A stretch of 64,000 nucleotides of DNA from NCBI GenBank assembly GCA_963664035.2, contig OY760867.2, positions 1,550,001 through 1,614,000 of the forward strand, read 5' to 3'. This DNA comes from G958296245 sp963664035. Lineage in GTDB: Bacteria; Chloroflexota; Dehalococcoidia; Lucifugimonadales; G958296245. The notes under the pieces were generated by a model. The model saw only the letters and a list, made by a program, of their open reading frames with translations. It had not been told where the DNA came from and ran no database searches. Made by a program: the position numbers and the translations under genes. Position 1 is the stretch's first letter. The number at the start of each line of letters is the position of its first letter. This document shows, piece after piece, positions 24,215 through 32,874 of the stretch.

Positions 24215-26086
24215 ATGGCCACACAGGTAAGCGAAAGAAAAGGGTTCACCGAGCGTCTCGCCGCGACGCCGGCCGGCCCCGGCGTATACCTCATGCGCGA
24301 CGAGCAGGCCGACGTCCTCTACGTCGGCAAGGCCGCCAGCCTCCGCAGCCGTCTCCGCTCCTACTTCGCCTCGCAGGCGGGCCTCGAGCCCAAGATACGC
24401 AACATGGTCGCCCGCGTCGCCGACTTCGACTTCATCGTCACCGAGACCGACTCCGAGGCCGTCATCCTCGAGTGCAACCTCATCAAGCAGCACAAGCCCT
24501 CGTACAACGCCCGCCTGAAGGACGACAAGAGCTACCCCTTCATCAAGATCGACTACTCCGAGGACTTCCCGCAGGTCTACATCACCCGCCGCGTCGCCAA
24601 GGACGGCTCGCGCTACTTCGGCCCATTCGCGAGCGCCTACAGCGTCCGCCGCACCCTGGCGCTGCTGAAGAAGCTGTTCCCCTACAGGTCCTGCACCAAG
24701 ACGATAACCGGCAACGACCCGCGCCCCTGCCTCGACTACTACATACACCGCTGCGTCGGCCCCTGCATCGGCGCCGTTGACAGCAAGCAGTACGCCGACG
24801 TGATCGACCAGGTGGTCATGTTCCTGGAGGGCAAGGCGGACAGGGTCGCGAAGTCCATCGGCAGCCGCATGTACGAGGCCGCCGAGGCCCTGGAGTTCGA
24901 GCGCGCCGCGGCGCTCCGCGACCAGCTAAGGGCCATAGAGAGGGTCCACGAGGGCCAGAAGGTGCTCCACCTCACCAACGAGAACATGGACGTGCTCGCC
25001 GTCGCCCCGGGGCTGGCCGAGGCGATGGTCCAGGTCTTCTTCGTGCGCCAGGGCAAGCTGGTCGGGCGCGACCAGTTCGTAATGGCCGGCACCGCCCAGG
25101 ACGATCTTGCCAGGATTCTAGGCGCGTTCGTGGAGCAGTTCTACGACGCCAACCCCTACGTCCCGCCCCGCATACTGCTGCAACACCCCCTGGAGGACGC
25201 CGAGGCCATCCGCGAGTGGCTGGAGCACAAGAGGGGAGGCCGCGTCGTCCTGCACGTCCCGCAGCGGGGAGAGAAGCGCAGGCTCGTCCAGATGGTGTCG
25301 GAGAACGCCGCGCAGGGACTGGAGCAGCTCAAGGTGAAGCAGGCCAACGACGGAGACCTCCCCACCGCCATGGAGGAGCTCCAGGAGGCCCTCAGCCTGC
25401 CCAGGCCGCCGCGCCGCATCGAGTGCTACGACATCTCCAACATTCAGGGCTCCAACCCCGTGGGCAGCATGGTCACCTTCGAGGACGGCAAGCCCCGGAA
25501 GTCCGACTACCGCCGCTTCAAGATCAAGTCCGTCGACGGCGTCGACGACTACGGGATGATGCGCGAGGTGCTGACCCGCAGGTTCAAGAGGCTCGCCAAG
25601 TCCCAAAACGGCTCCGGCGACGCAGCAGACAAGCCCGCCGATGCCCAATCGGCATGGCGCTCACCGCCCGACCTGGTCCTGATCGACGGAGGCAAGGGAC
25701 ACCTGGGCGCCGCGCTACAGGTCTTCCTGGAGCTCGGCATAGACGGCATACCCCTATCCTCCCTCGCCAAGGAGAACGAGGAGCTATTCGTGCCCCACAC
25801 GCCGGAGCCCATAGTCCTGCCGCGCACGTCCCAGGCCCTCTTCCTCGTGCAGCGCCTCCGCGACGAGGCCCACCGCTTCGCGATAACCTTCCATCGCCAG
25901 CGCAGGTCGAAGCGCGCCACGTCCTCCGTGCTCGACGACGTCTCCGGCATCGGCCCCAAGCGGCGCCGCATGCTCCTGAGGCGCTTCGGCTCCGTGACCG
26001 GCATCCGCGAGGCCCCCCTCGACGACATAGCCGCCGTCCCCGGCATGACCGTCAAGCTCGCCCGCCGCCTGAAGGAGTACCTGTAG
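24215..26086 (+). CDS. uvrC: Excinuclease ABC subunit C
   Basis: A 623-residue nucleotide-excision-repair nuclease that makes both incisions after UvrB loading. In order: GIY-YIG nuclease (GPGVYLMRDEQADVLYVGKA, Arg in SLRSRLRSYF), the UVR UvrB-binding motif (YEAAEALEFERAAALRDQL), the RNase H-like nuclease domain (IECYDISNIQGSNPVGSMV, DLVLIDGGKGHLGAA) and a C-terminal helix-hairpin-helix pair (VSGIGPKRRRMLLRRFGSV, IAAVPGMTVKLARRL). The ATG at 24215 fits the family; an in-frame GTG at 24203 is an alternative. Length and motifs are normal. Confidence 0.95.
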   Translation: MATQVSERKGFTERLAATPAGPGVYLMRDEQADVLYVGKAASLRSRLRSYFASQAGLEPKIRNMVARVADFDFIVTETDSEAVILECNLIKQHKPSYNARLKDDKSYPFIKIDYSEDFPQVYITRRVAKDGSRYFGPFASAYSVRRTLALLKKLFPYRSCTKTITGNDPRPCLDYYIHRCVGPCIGAVDSKQYADVIDQVVMFLEGKADRVAKSIGSRMYEAAEALEFERAAALRDQLRAIERVHEGQKVLHLTNENMDVLAVAPGLAEAMVQVFFVRQGKLVGRDQFVMAGTAQDDLARILGAFVEQFYDANPYVPPRILLQHPLEDAEAIREWLEHKRGGRVVLHVPQRGEKRRLVQMVSENAAQGLEQLKVKQANDGDLPTAMEELQEALSLPRPPRRIECYDISNIQGSNPVGSMVTFEDGKPRKSDYRRFKIKSVDGVDDYGMMREVLTRRFKRLAKSQNGSGDAADKPADAQSAWRSPPDLVLIDGGKGHLGAALQVFLELGIDGIPLSSLAKENEELFVPHTPEPIVLPRTSQALFLVQRLRDEAHRFAITFHRQRRSKRATSSVLDDVSGIGPKRRRMLLRRFGSVTGIREAPLDDIAAVPGMTVKLARRLKEYL

Positions 26087-26221
26087 CGTCTGCCCGTTTG
26101 CGCGGTGTGCATAGGGCTGAGATCTTCTTGCCTGGGGTCTGACAACCTGTCCCTGAGCCTGCACGAAGGATCGCCTCTCAGATACAATGCCCAAGTACGC
26201 CGTGGACTGCCAACCCGTAGC

Positions 26222-26240
26222 GGCGGGTCTCAGACCCGCC
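26222..26240. repeat. Perfect 19-bp palindrome, variant of the family A hairpin
   Basis: GGCGGGTCT and AGACCCGCC flank a single C. Like family A it follows CCCGTAG, but the arm sequence differs while pairing is kept. It lies in the 187-bp gap between uvrC and the next gene, close to the latter's ribosome-binding site. Confidence 0.6.
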
Positions 26241-26273
26241 TTCCTGTCGGGCCGTGGTGAAGGAGAAGGTGAC

Positions 26274-26696
26274 ATGGACCACGAGTCCAGCGCCGTTCAG
26301 AAGCATCTCGAGATAACGCAGGGGGTGATCGCGCGGATGGCGGAGAACAGCCGCTCGTGCAAGGTGTGGTGCGTCATCCTCGTCGCGGCCATCCTGGTGC
26401 TCGTCGCGCGGACCGGGAGCGCGGAACATGCCCTGATAGCCTTGGCGCCCACGGTCTTGTTCTTCGCGCTGGACGCCTACTACCTCTCGCTGGAGCGGGG
26501 CTTTCGCAGGTCGTACAACGCCTTCGTCGGTAAAGTACACGGCGGGCAGGTATCCGCTTCCGACCTCTACGCCGTGGCCCCTAGCGGCTCCATCGCCAAG
26601 GGGACCCTCTGGGCAATGTTCATGTCGTTCTCGGTACCGCCGTTCTACCTCGTGGTCGCCATCACGGTAGTGCTGGCGTGGCGCTTGGTCTTGTAA
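26274..26696 (+). CDS. Two-to-three-helix membrane protein, unknown
   Basis: A 140-residue protein. The N-terminal helix (AVQKHLEITQGVIARMAENS) is followed by a pair of membrane segments (CKVWCVILVAAILVLVA and LIALAPTVLFFALDAYYLSL), the basic stretch ERGFRRSYNAF, and a last hydrophobic segment. The pattern RMA-NS--CK-WCV and LDAYYL-LER-FR recalls a widespread uncharacterised family of small membrane proteins often found in accessory DNA. ATG 26274 with AAGGAGAAGG upstream is clearly better than the longer frame from 26187, which translates the palindrome. Confidence 0.65.
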   Translation: MDHESSAVQKHLEITQGVIARMAENSRSCKVWCVILVAAILVLVARTGSAEHALIALAPTVLFFALDAYYLSLERGFRRSYNAFVGKVHGGQVSASDLYAVAPSGSIAKGTLWAMFMSFSVPPFYLVVAITVVLAWRLVL

Positions 26697-26748
26697 TGAG
26701 TATCGGTACAGCAGCCATGGCCGCCATGGCACACTGAAAGGAGATCCC

Positions 26749-27498
26749 ATGCCAATCGACGACCCCAGACGCATAGACATAGAAGGCGCATGGAACGTGC
26801 GCGACATAGGCGGCTACGAGACCGCCGACGGCGGACGCGTGCGCATGCGCACCTTCTTCCGCGCCGACAGCCTCCACAGGCTCACCGAGAAGGACCAGCA
26901 GACCCTCCTCGGCTACGGCCTCCGCACGGTCATCGACCTGCGCCAGACCCACGAGCTCGCCGAGTATCCCGGCGTCTTCGCCGGCTCGACCGAGGTCAGC
27001 TACCACCACGTCGACGTCATCGGCGGCAAGCCCATCTACTACTCCCCCGTGATCGGCACCCCCGCGGACGACGTCTCCAGCTCCTACTCCGCATGGCTGG
27101 AGCAGCGCCAGCCGCAGATCGGCAGGGTCTTGGCGACGATGGCCGAGCCGGGCGCGCTCCCCGCCCTGTACCACTGCGCCGGAGGCAAGGACCGCACGGG
27201 CGTGACGACCGCCCTGCTCCTGGAGATCGCCGGAGTGCCGGAGGACGCCATCGCCGAGGACTACGGCCTCACCGCCAAGTACCTGTGGGAGCGCTGGAAG
27301 ATCGAGCCGCCCGAGATCGAGTCCGGCCGCAAACTCCGTGACTGGCGCGACTACCAGCGCGGCTTCTGCCCGCCCGAAGGCATGCGCAAGGTGCTGGCCT
27401 TCCTCCGAGACCGCTACGGCGGCGCGGAGGGATACGCCCGCACCGCCGGCCTCACCGACCGGCAGATCCGGACTCTACGCGAGGCCCTCGTCGAGTAG
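26749..27498 (+). CDS. Tyrosine-protein phosphatase-like enzyme (CX5R)
   Basis: A 249-residue member of the bacterial Y_phosphatase3 family (PtpB/LipA-like). The catalytic P-loop is YHCAGGKDRTGVTT, giving Cys-X5-Arg. NVRDIGGYETADGGRVR and FFRADSLHRLTEKDQ at the N-terminus, and VIDLRQTHELAEYPG carrying the general-acid region, are typical. These enzymes hydrolyse phosphotyrosine or phosphoinositides. ATG 26749 follows AAAGGAG. It is convergent with the retropepsin gene 13 bp downstream, and its physiological partner is unknown. Confidence 0.88.
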   Translation: MPIDDPRRIDIEGAWNVRDIGGYETADGGRVRMRTFFRADSLHRLTEKDQQTLLGYGLRTVIDLRQTHELAEYPGVFAGSTEVSYHHVDVIGGKPIYYSPVIGTPADDVSSSYSAWLEQRQPQIGRVLATMAEPGALPALYHCAGGKDRTGVTTALLLEIAGVPEDAIAEDYGLTAKYLWERWKIEPPEIESGRKLRDWRDYQRGFCPPEGMRKVLAFLRDRYGGAEGYARTAGLTDRQIRTLREALVE

Positions 27499-27510
27499 AT
27501 GTGGGAGTAG

Positions 27511-27882
27511 CTACTCTTTGGCTTGGATGACGACGCGGCCGCCGTCCTCGACCTCCAGATACAGGCTGTGGCTGTCCAACAGCCGCATACCTACAAGAGG
27601 GGTGGCGTCGGCGGCGTCGGCCTCTATGTATCTGGGCTGTCCGTCCCAGATCACGGCAACGTCGTAGACATCGAAGGTAACCTCGCTGCCGTCGGCAAGG
27701 GTAGCCCAGCCTCTACTTCGGTAGCGCATCCCCAACTCCGTCGCCAACGCTGGAGTCACGGTCAGGAATCCGGTGAAGCCGGTGTCTATCACGGCCTCGA
27801 TTTCCCTTGTCTGCCCCGTGGAACCTCGCAAGGCAAGGGTCACCACCGGCTCATAGTCGGCGTTCACCACGCCCTCTATCAC
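27511..27882 (-). CDS. Clan AA retropepsin-like aspartic protease
   Basis: A 123-residue single-domain aspartic protease. The active-site loop is AVIDTGFTGFLTV, then LADGSEVTFDVYDVAVIWDG and DATPLVGMRLLDSHSL, the usual pattern of this prokaryotic retropepsin group. It must dimerise to be active. The GTG at 27882 is preferred over the longer frame. It overlaps the TGA of the upstream small gene by 4 bp and gives the family's normal N-terminus (MIEGVVNADYEPVV). With that small gene it forms a two-gene cassette of the type seen widely in cyanobacteria and Chloroflexi. The substrate is unknown. Confidence 0.82.
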   Translation of the reverse strand: MIEGVVNADYEPVVTLALRGSTGQTREIEAVIDTGFTGFLTVTPALATELGMRYRSRGWATLADGSEVTFDVYDVAVIWDGQPRYIEADAADATPLVGMRLLDSHSLYLEVEDGGRVVIQAKE

Positions 27883-28196
27883 TTGGCGCTCCGCAGGGGA
27901 CGGCCCCCAAAGTGGTGCAGCGCCCTGTGACCGACCCGTAGGCACCAGATGTCATAGGCGTCCGGGCGCTGAGCCCAGAGGAGGTCCGTCGCGGCAATCA
28001 CGTTGACGCCAATGGCCCAACTCCCGGTGTCCACGTCGATGGCGACGACCTCTCCGTGGTGGTCGGCCTCGACCTGCTGACGGATGTCCCGCTCGTATAT
28101 CTCGTCGCCGAGGCGCGCCGTCTCTTCTTTCGGGCGGCTCGGCGGCTCGGTGGGCCTCTGGCAGCGCGCGGACGACGGCGTGTCTGTGTCTCGCAT
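27879..28196 (-). CDS. Small DUF5678-like partner of the retropepsin
   Basis: A 105-residue protein with the conserved core GDEIYERDIRQQVEADHHGE, then VVAIDVDTGSWAIG, then DLLWAQRPDAYDIWCLRVGH and a tail FGGRPL. I know this pattern as the small protein regularly encoded just before clan AA proteases; the family label DUF5678-like is tentative. The first 25 residues (SARCQRPTEPPSRPKEE) look disordered. ATG 28196 follows GGGGGA. The 4-bp overlap indicates translational coupling with the protease. It might be the protease's substrate, inhibitor or folding partner. Confidence 0.65.
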   Translation of the reverse strand: MRDTDTPSSARCQRPTEPPSRPKEETARLGDEIYERDIRQQVEADHHGEVVAIDVDTGSWAIGVNVIAATDLLWAQRPDAYDIWCLRVGHRALHHFGGRPLRSAK

Positions 28197-28317
28197 CCGT
28201 TCCCCCCTTCCAAATGCGTACTCTGCACCAGCCATTCTACATTTGCGGAAGTTTTGGGACAACGAACCTCGCGCCGCCAGCATGAGCCGAAGTGGTACAC
28301 TGTGGCAGGGTATCCCC

Positions 28318-29661
28318 ATGAGACGTATCCTCGTTCTGGCTCTTGTCGTACTGGGCTTCGGAGGCGCCGTCGCGTCCCAGGCCATGGACGCGGCGCGCGC
28401 CCAGGGGAGACACGCCGCCCTCGTCGAGATCGACGGCGCCATACAGCCCACCTCCGCCCGCTTCCTGGCGCGCGCCATCGAAACGGCCGCCGATGAGAAC
28501 GCCGAGGTCCTGATCGTCCTCCTCGACACCCCCGGCGGCCTCCTGGACTCCACGCGGGAGATGGTCGAGTCCATCCTGGCCTCCCCCGTCCCCGTCGTCG
28601 TCTACGTCTCCCCCGCCGGCGCCGAGGCGACCTCCGCCGGCACCTTCATAACCGCCGCCGCCCACATCGCCGCGATGGCGCCCAGCACCAACATAGGCGC
28701 CGCCGCGCCCGTCAGCGCCACCGGCGAGGAGCTCCCGGATACGGTCAGGAGCAAGGCGTCCCAGGCCGCCGCGGCGTTCATCCGGTCCATAGCCGAGGAG
28801 CGCCGCCGCAACGCCGACGCCCTGGAGGCCACCGTCGTCGAGGCGAAGGCGTATACGGCCTCCGAGGCCCTCGACAACGACATCATAGACCTGGTCGCCA
28901 GGGACGTTCCCTCCCTCCTCGAGGCCCTCAACGGCAGGCAGGTCGAGCTCGAGCGCGGCGCCCGCGCCCTGGAAACGGGCGCAAGCATCCCGGTCAGTCG
29001 CATAGACCCCACGGCGCTCGACAAGTTCCTCGAATTCATCTCCCACCCCAACGTCGCGTTCATCCTGCTGGCGCTCGGCGCGCTCGGCATCCTGATCGAA
29101 GTGATGTCGCCCGGGCTGATCGGGCCCGGAGCACTCGGCGTCATCGCACTGGCGCTCGCCTTCGTGGCGATCGCCAACCTGCCCGTAAACTGGGTCGGCG
29201 TCGGCCTCCTCGTATTCGCCATGGTGTTGTTCATGGTGGAGGTGCAGGCCCCAGGCATAGGCGTCTTCGGGGTCGCCGGTGCCGTCAGCTTCGTCCTGGG
29301 CGCATTCTTCCTCTTCGGAGGACTCGCCCCCCCGCCCATACCAGGCCCCAGCTTCCGCATCGACCTATGGCTGCTCGGCCCGGTCAGCGTGGTCCTGTTC
29401 GCCATGCTGGGCGTGTCCCTGCGGACCCTAGCCGTCGCGAGGAAGACGGCGGACTACGTATCGCCCTCCGTGGACCTAGCGGGACGACCCGGCAAGGTGG
29501 TCTCGCCGCTGGAGCCGCGCGGCACCGTCCGCGTTAATGGCGAGTCCTGGAGCGCCGAGTCGCTCTCAGGCGAGCACATAGCCGAGGGCGCGGATATCGT
29601 CGTGATGGACATGGAGGGGCTGACCCTGAAAGTGTCCGAGGCCGGCGGGCCGGGCGCGTGA
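28318..29661 (+). CDS. NfeD-family membrane serine protease (ClpP-class)
   Basis: A 447-residue protein of the long NfeD (NfeD1b) type. A signal segment (ILVLALVVLGFGGAVA) is followed by a ClpP-like protease domain with LIVLLDTPGGLLDSTREMVE, the nucleophile Ser in AGAEATSAGTFI and the general-base Lys in VEAKAYTASEALD, so it has a Ser-Lys dyad. Then come four to five membrane helices and a C-terminal OB-fold (GKVVSPLEPRGTVRVNGESW). Homologues cleave the C-terminus of the stomatin-like protein encoded with them, which is the case here, with the slipin at 30152. Confidence 0.88.
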   Translation: MRRILVLALVVLGFGGAVASQAMDAARAQGRHAALVEIDGAIQPTSARFLARAIETAADENAEVLIVLLDTPGGLLDSTREMVESILASPVPVVVYVSPAGAEATSAGTFITAAAHIAAMAPSTNIGAAAPVSATGEELPDTVRSKASQAAAAFIRSIAEERRRNADALEATVVEAKAYTASEALDNDIIDLVARDVPSLLEALNGRQVELERGARALETGASIPVSRIDPTALDKFLEFISHPNVAFILLALGALGILIEVMSPGLIGPGALGVIALALAFVAIANLPVNWVGVGLLVFAMVLFMVEVQAPGIGVFGVAGAVSFVLGAFFLFGGLAPPPIPGPSFRIDLWLLGPVSVVLFAMLGVSLRTLAVARKTADYVSPSVDLAGRPGKVVSPLEPRGTVRVNGESWSAESLSGEHIAEGADIVVMDMEGLTLKVSEAGGPGA

Positions 29662-29683
29662 GAAGCGCCTGCGGAGTGGCGAT

Positions 29684-30136
29684 ATGACCGCGCTTCAGTG
29701 GGTAGGGGTCGGCCTGTGGGCGCTCGGTCTCGTCCTCTACTTTGCGGACCTTGACCTCGATTTCGACATCCCCGGCCTGGACTTTCCCGGCATCGCAGGC
29801 GGCATCTGCATTGTCGTCGGCGCCTTCCTGTTCTTCGATGACTTCCGGATCGGAGCGGGCGTCCTCATAGCCGCGGCGCTCTTCGTCGCGGCCAGGCTCG
29901 CGGTGCGCTACAGGATCACCCGCTTCGCCCGCTACCGCACCCAGACCGAAAGGCTGCTGGGCCGGACGGGGTACTCCACGACGGCCCTCGACCCTAGGGG
30001 CAGCGTCCAGGTCGCGAGCGAGCTGTGGAGCGCCGTCTCCGATTCCGGCGAGCATATCGAGAAGGGAGCGGAGGTAACTGTATTGGACGTGGAAGGACTC
30101 ACGTTGAAGGTATTCAAGACCGGCGATGCCGGCTAG
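29684..30136 (+). CDS. Short NfeD-like membrane protein with OB-fold
   Basis: A 150-residue protein: three hydrophobic segments (VGVGLWALGLVLYFADL, IAGGICIVVGAFLFF, GVLIAAALFVAARLA), then an NfeD C-terminal OB domain (GRTGYSTTALDPRGSVQVAS, GAEVTVLDVEGLTLKV). The OB part is closely related to the one in the preceding long NfeD. It lies between that gene and the slipin gene, and the three-gene order is a standard membrane-microdomain operon. Confidence 0.83.
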   Translation: MTALQWVGVGLWALGLVLYFADLDLDFDIPGLDFPGIAGGICIVVGAFLFFDDFRIGAGVLIAAALFVAARLAVRYRITRFARYRTQTERLLGRTGYSTTALDPRGSVQVASELWSAVSDSGEHIEKGAEVTVLDVEGLTLKVFKTGDAG

Positions 30137-30151
30137 TGACAAGGAGCAGCG

Positions 30152-31012
30152 ATGATACCGTACATAGCAGTCGTCAAGCAGTATGAGCGCCTTGCGGTCT
30201 TCACCCTCGGCAAGTACTCGGGGCTGAAGAGCCCCGGCCTCAAGGTCCTCTTCTGGCCGCTCCAGCAGTCCCAGAAGATCGACCTGCGAGAGGACGTAAT
30301 CGACATCCCCAGCCAGACCGTCATCACCCGCGACAACGCCCCCATCAACATCGACTTCCTCGTCTACCTCAGGGTGATGGAGCACGAGGCGTCCAAGTCG
30401 GTCCTGGAGGTAGTCGGCTACCAGGCCGCCGTCGTCGGCATAGCCACCACCACCCTCAGGGCCGTCATCGGCAAGATATCGCTGGACGACGTGCTCTCCC
30501 AGAGGGACCGGATCAACGAGGAGCTCCGCTCCGAGCTCGACCAGGTCACCGAGCGCTGGGGCATCAAGGTCACCCAGGTCGAGATCAGGGAGGTCGAGCC
30601 CGCCCGCGAGATCCAGGAGGCGATGAACCGGCAGATGTCCGCCGAGCGCGTCCGCAGGGCCGCCGTCACCGAGGCCGAGGGCACGCGCCAGGCCGCCATC
30701 ACCGTCGCCGAGGGCGAGAAGCAGTCCGCCATCCTCAGGGCCGAGGGCGACAGGCAGTCCGAGATACTACAGGCCGAGGGCGACCAGCAGGCCGCGATCC
30801 TGCGCGCCCAGGGCTTCGCCGACGCCCTCGACCGCATCTACGGCGTCGCCCAGAACATCGACTCCAACACCCTGAGCCTCCAGTACTTCGACACCCTCAA
30901 GCAGCTGGGCGCCAGCGAGTCCACCAAGTTCATCTTCCCCATGGAGTTCACCAACCTGCTCACCCCCTTCATCGACAGGAACAAGGCCGGCGGCGGCGAA
31001 AGCGCCTCATGA
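30152..31012 (+). CDS. Slipin / stomatin-like SPFH protein
   Basis: A 286-residue SPFH-domain protein: ERLAVFTLGKYSGLKSPGLK, IDIPSQTVITRDNAPINIDF, LRAVIGKISLDDVLSQRDRI and WGIKVTQVEIREVEP are the core. A long Ala/Glu/Gln coiled coil follows (EGTRQAAITVAEGEKQSAIL), and the C-terminal tail is hydrophobic (FIFPMEFTNLLTPF), which in homologues is cut by the NfeD protease. The usual N-terminal hydrophobic hairpin is missing or very short here (MIPYIAVVKQYE). It forms an operon with the two NfeD genes and probably scaffolds membrane microdomains. Confidence 0.88.
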   Translation: MIPYIAVVKQYERLAVFTLGKYSGLKSPGLKVLFWPLQQSQKIDLREDVIDIPSQTVITRDNAPINIDFLVYLRVMEHEASKSVLEVVGYQAAVVGIATTTLRAVIGKISLDDVLSQRDRINEELRSELDQVTERWGIKVTQVEIREVEPAREIQEAMNRQMSAERVRRAAVTEAEGTRQAAITVAEGEKQSAILRAEGDRQSEILQAEGDQQAAILRAQGFADALDRIYGVAQNIDSNTLSLQYFDTLKQLGASESTKFIFPMEFTNLLTPFIDRNKAGGGESAS

Positions 31013-31066
31013 GGCCAACCCGCGTCAGCCGCGCCTAGCTGAGCACCTGCCCGACGGAGGTCCCCC

Positions 31067-31780
31067 ATGTACGACGCAACGTCCACCCACCTCGACCTGG
31101 AGCGCGGCGGCGTGGACACCGCCGTGCTGCCCGTCGGTGCCATAGAGCAGCACGGCCCGCACCTCCCGCTGTCCGTCGACTGGTTCCAGGGCGACGTCGT
31201 GGCGCGAGTGGTCGCGGAGCGCCTCGGCGCCTACCTCTTGCCGGGCATGCCCTTCGGCTGCTCGCAGGCCCACGCCGGCTTCCGCGGCTCCATCTTTCTC
31301 GCCCCGGAGACCCTCGGCGCCGTCGTCAAGGACATAGCGACGAGCCTGCTCGAGCAGGGCTTCCGCCGCGTCGCCGTGCTCAACTTCCACGGCGGCAATC
31401 TCATACTGAAGCTCGCCGTGCGCGACCTCAATCTCGGCCAGTCCCTCGGCAAGGTCGTGCTGGTCAACCCCGCCCAGGACGCGGCGGCCAGCCTCAGCGA
31501 GATACTCGACGGCTACGGCGACGAGCAGCACGCCGGCGAGCTGGAGACCTCGATCATGATGTACGCCGCCCCCGACCAGGTGGGGCCGTCGCGCGTGGAC
31601 CACGTCCCGGACGTGGGGCCCGTCTACTTCGACTACCTGCTCATGAAGGAGTACTGCCCCGACGGCGTCTGGGGCCGCTCCAGCCTCGCCACGGCGGAGA
31701 AGGGCCGCCTGGCCGTTGAGGCCATGGCAAGCTACACTGTGGACTACCTCCGGCGCACCTTCGCCCGCCTCGGCGTCTAA
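31067..31780 (+). CDS. Creatininase-family amidohydrolase
   Basis: A 237-residue metal-dependent amidohydrolase. Metal ligands appear in AIEQHGPHLPLSVDW (Glu, His, Asp), LNFHGGN (His) and HAGELETS (Glu). The family includes creatininase and MftE-type peptidases. No creatinase is adjacent, so creatinine is not assured as substrate. ATG 31067 follows GGAGG. The BNR-repeat gene follows 42 bp later; the two may share a transcript. Confidence 0.85.
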   Translation: MYDATSTHLDLERGGVDTAVLPVGAIEQHGPHLPLSVDWFQGDVVARVVAERLGAYLLPGMPFGCSQAHAGFRGSIFLAPETLGAVVKDIATSLLEQGFRRVAVLNFHGGNLILKLAVRDLNLGQSLGKVVLVNPAQDAAASLSEILDGYGDEQHAGELETSIMMYAAPDQVGPSRVDHVPDVGPVYFDYLLMKEYCPDGVWGRSSLATAEKGRLAVEAMASYTVDYLRRTFARLGV

Positions 31781-31822
31781 ATCATCCCAATCGCCCAAAT
31801 CACGAGAATCACAGTTCAGACG

Positions 31823-32824
31823 ATGAAAGTAACCGACAGGGTCGTCATCGCCGCAGGCCCGGAGCCCCGCTCCAGGGCCTTGCCAGGCGTCCAGCTCCTC
31901 CCCAACGGCGACCTCCTCGTAGCCTACCGCCTCGCCAGCCGACACCCCGTTGGCGACCACGACATGATCGACGACGGCGCGGTGGTCGCCGCGCGCTCGT
32001 CCGACGGCGGGCGCGCGTGGTCGGAGCCGCGCCCGGTCGCCGCCCTGCCGGGCTGGGACTGCAGCGGCGGCAACCGCATGGTGCGGACGCCCGACGGCGC
32101 CCTGGTCATGTTCGTGATGAAGGCGCGCCGCGTCGGCGCCCCCGAGTCGCACGTCCACCCCATACGCTCCACCGACGGCGGCCTGACCTGGGGCCCGATG
32201 CGCGCGGAGCTCGCCCTCTTCGGCGCATCCACCGAGCCTCACGCCATGGACCGCGCGCTCATCACGTCCGCCGGCGAATGGATGCTGCCCATATACGGCG
32301 CCGACGAGCCCGGAGGCCCCACCTACGCCGCCGTAGCATTCTCCCCCGACGTGGGCCGCACCTGGACCGATAGGGCCGTGGTGGCCCGCTCTCCGGACGT
32401 CACCTTCTACGAGGCCGCCATATCCAGGCTGCCCGACAGCCGCTTCATGGCCGTCATACGCACCCAGGACCCGCCCTTCGACAGCTACGTCTCCCACTCC
32501 GCGGACGAGGGCCGCACCTGGACCGAGCCGCGCCCGCTCCCATTCAAGGGCCAGACCCCCTTCCTCTTCGCCCTCCGCTCCGGCGCCGTCGCTTGCTTCT
32601 ACCGCGACCGCGACCCGCAACGCCCCGGCGTAAGCGTCAGCGTCACCGCCGACGGCGGCGAGACCTGGGCCTACGCCACGCAGGTCTACAAAGGCACGGA
32701 CTGGAACTGCGGCTACCCCTCCGCGGCGCGCCTGCCCGACGGACGCCTATTCTGCGTCTACTACACCTGCTACCAGGGCTTCGACTCCGAGGTCCACGGC
32801 GCCTACATCACCGACGACGCCTAA
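31823..32824 (+). CDS. Sialidase-like BNR-repeat protein
   Basis: A 333-residue six-bladed propeller protein without a signal peptide. At least five Asp-box motifs are present: SSDGGRAWSE, STDGGLTWGP, SPDVGRTWTD, SADEGRTWTEP and TADGGETWAY. SRALPGVQLLPNGDLL at the front resembles the region holding the first active-site Arg. Without export it is more likely a cytoplasmic hydrolase of a charged oligosaccharide, or a binding protein, than a classical sialidase. Its neighbour is creatininase. Confidence 0.78.
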   Translation: MKVTDRVVIAAGPEPRSRALPGVQLLPNGDLLVAYRLASRHPVGDHDMIDDGAVVAARSSDGGRAWSEPRPVAALPGWDCSGGNRMVRTPDGALVMFVMKARRVGAPESHVHPIRSTDGGLTWGPMRAELALFGASTEPHAMDRALITSAGEWMLPIYGADEPGGPTYAAVAFSPDVGRTWTDRAVVARSPDVTFYEAAISRLPDSRFMAVIRTQDPPFDSYVSHSADEGRTWTEPRPLPFKGQTPFLFALRSGAVACFYRDRDPQRPGVSVSVTADGGETWAYATQVYKGTDWNCGYPSAARLPDGRLFCVYYTCYQGFDSEVHGAYITDDA

Positions 32825-32874
32825 CCGTTGGCCCCTACCTAGTGGTATGATGTTCAACTGCGAAGGGGGCGAGC

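Noticed and set aside
28197..28574. N-terminal extension of the DUF5678-like gene towards 28574
   Set aside because: That part overlaps the NfeD gene start in antisense and has no similarity to the family. ATG 28196 with GGGGGA is the better start.
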